Positions 6,649 to 6,949 of a stretch of DNA of 6,949 nucleotides are shown here, in pieces. The DNA is taken from NCBI GenBank assembly GCA_029261375.1, contig JAJDBL010000045.1, positions 1-6,949 on the forward strand. Reading direction: 5' to 3'. Below the pieces are notes generated by a model that did not search any database, was not told the DNA's origin, and saw only the letters and a program-made list of their open reading frames with translations. This stretch comes from Nitrospirales bacterium. Lineage in GTDB: Bacteria > Nitrospirota > Nitrospiria > Nitrospirales > UBA2166. The translations under genes were made by a program, and so were the position numbers. Every line of letters begins with the position of its first letter. Position 1 is the stretch's first letter.

Positions 6649-6680
6649 GGGACAATGTCCCATCGTGATCTCACCGTGAG
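6649..6680 (+). other. Two small inverted repeats in the glgX-glgB gap
   Basis: GGGAC-AAT-GTCCC (6649-6661) is a perfect 5-bp hairpin, and CTCA-CCG-TGAG (6670-6680) a second 4-bp one, in the 134-bp gap between glgX and glgB. Neither is followed by a T-run, so they do not look like an intrinsic terminator. They may be an mRNA processing, attenuation or operator site, or chance. Confidence 0.3.
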
Positions 6681-6722
6681 GCAAATACGTCTCTCCGACT
6701 CTTCAGCTCCGAGTGATATGTA

Positions 6723-6949
6723 GTGCTGAACCTGAAGAAAGACATTGAGCTCCTCATTCGCGCGGAACATTGGGACCCTTCTGAGGTGTTGGGACCGCAT
6801 CCGACTTCCAACCATCGTAATGCCAAGGTAAAGGTCAAAGGCTTCTTCCCGAATGCGGCCAAAGCCAGTGTGTACATTGATCAGCCAGATGGCTCAGAAA
6901 TTCCAATGAAGACGGTGCACCAGGCTGGGGTCTTCGAGGCCAGCTGTCC
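6723..6949 (+). CDS. glgB: 1,4-alpha-glucan branching enzyme, 5' part (3' end outside window)
   Basis: GlgB cuts alpha-1,4 chains and re-attaches them by alpha-1,6 links, making glycogen branches, in the cytoplasm. Only 75 full codons are in the window, open to its right edge. The start MLNLKKDIELLIRAEHWDP leads into SEVLGPHPTSNHRNAKVKVK and GFFPNAAKASVYIDQPDGSE. This is the family's N-terminal N1/CBM48 beta domain, where VLGPH and a following F-P-A-A run are typical. The catalytic GH13 barrel is not visible. The first in-frame start after an upstream stop (TGA 6714-6716) is GTG at 6723. Only a weak GAG lies about nine bases before it, so translation could be modest or coupled to glgX mRNA. 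It lies downstream of glgX in the same direction, a common arrangement for glycogen genes. Confidence 0.92.
   Translation, partial: MLNLKKDIELLIRAEHWDPSEVLGPHPTSNHRNAKVKVKGFFPNAAKASVYIDQPDGSEIPMKTVHQAGVFEASC

Noticed and set aside
6589..6679. Possible frameshifted extension of GlgX in another frame
   Set aside because: GlgX already ends at its usual C-terminal motif ([11 protein letters not shown]) with normal length, so no frameshift is needed.

Overview
The window looks like part of a chromosome from a Nitrospira-type bacterium (phylum Nitrospirota). This rests on the protein character of the glycogen genes, the moderate-to-high G+C content, and a dispersed intergenic repeat of a style I associate with Nitrospira genomes. 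It is a judgement from reading, not a database result. I see no transposase, integrase, CRISPR array, rRNA or tRNA.

Layout. Bases 1-352 (+) hold the 3' part of a dTDP-4-dehydrorhamnose 3,5-epimerase gene (rfbC), which belongs to nucleotide-sugar and surface-polysaccharide synthesis. A non-coding gap with one copy of a 97-bp repeat follows. On the minus strand, a small unrecognised gene (2125-1784) overlaps glgC (1796-564), ADP-glucose pyrophosphorylase. Divergent from that pair is an fxsA-family membrane protein gene (2222-2623, +). A second repeat copy sits after fxsA and carries a terminator-like hairpin. A minus-strand pair comes next: a metallo-beta-lactamase-fold hydrolase (4211-3450), then an exported protein of unknown function (3417-2785). 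A 229-bp divergent intergenic region separates this pair from glgX (4441-6588, +), glycogen debranching enzyme. The 5' end of glgB, branching enzyme, starts at 6723 and runs off the right edge.

How the genes work together. GlgC makes ADP-glucose, the glucosyl donor. GlgB adds alpha-1,6 branches. GlgX removes short branches during breakdown. Glycogen synthase and phosphorylase are not in the window. The glycogen genes are split over both strands and separated by genes with no obvious glycogen role. The 113-aa protein is the exception, because its reading frame overlaps glgC by 13 nt and the two are probably co-translated.

The points most worth a second look are the two 97-bp repeats, each in a convergent gene junction and able to fold ahead of a T-run; the glgC-coupled unknown protein; the exported unknown protein; and the layout of the 4212-4440 regulatory region. 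Nothing here amounts to a clearly new biological system.
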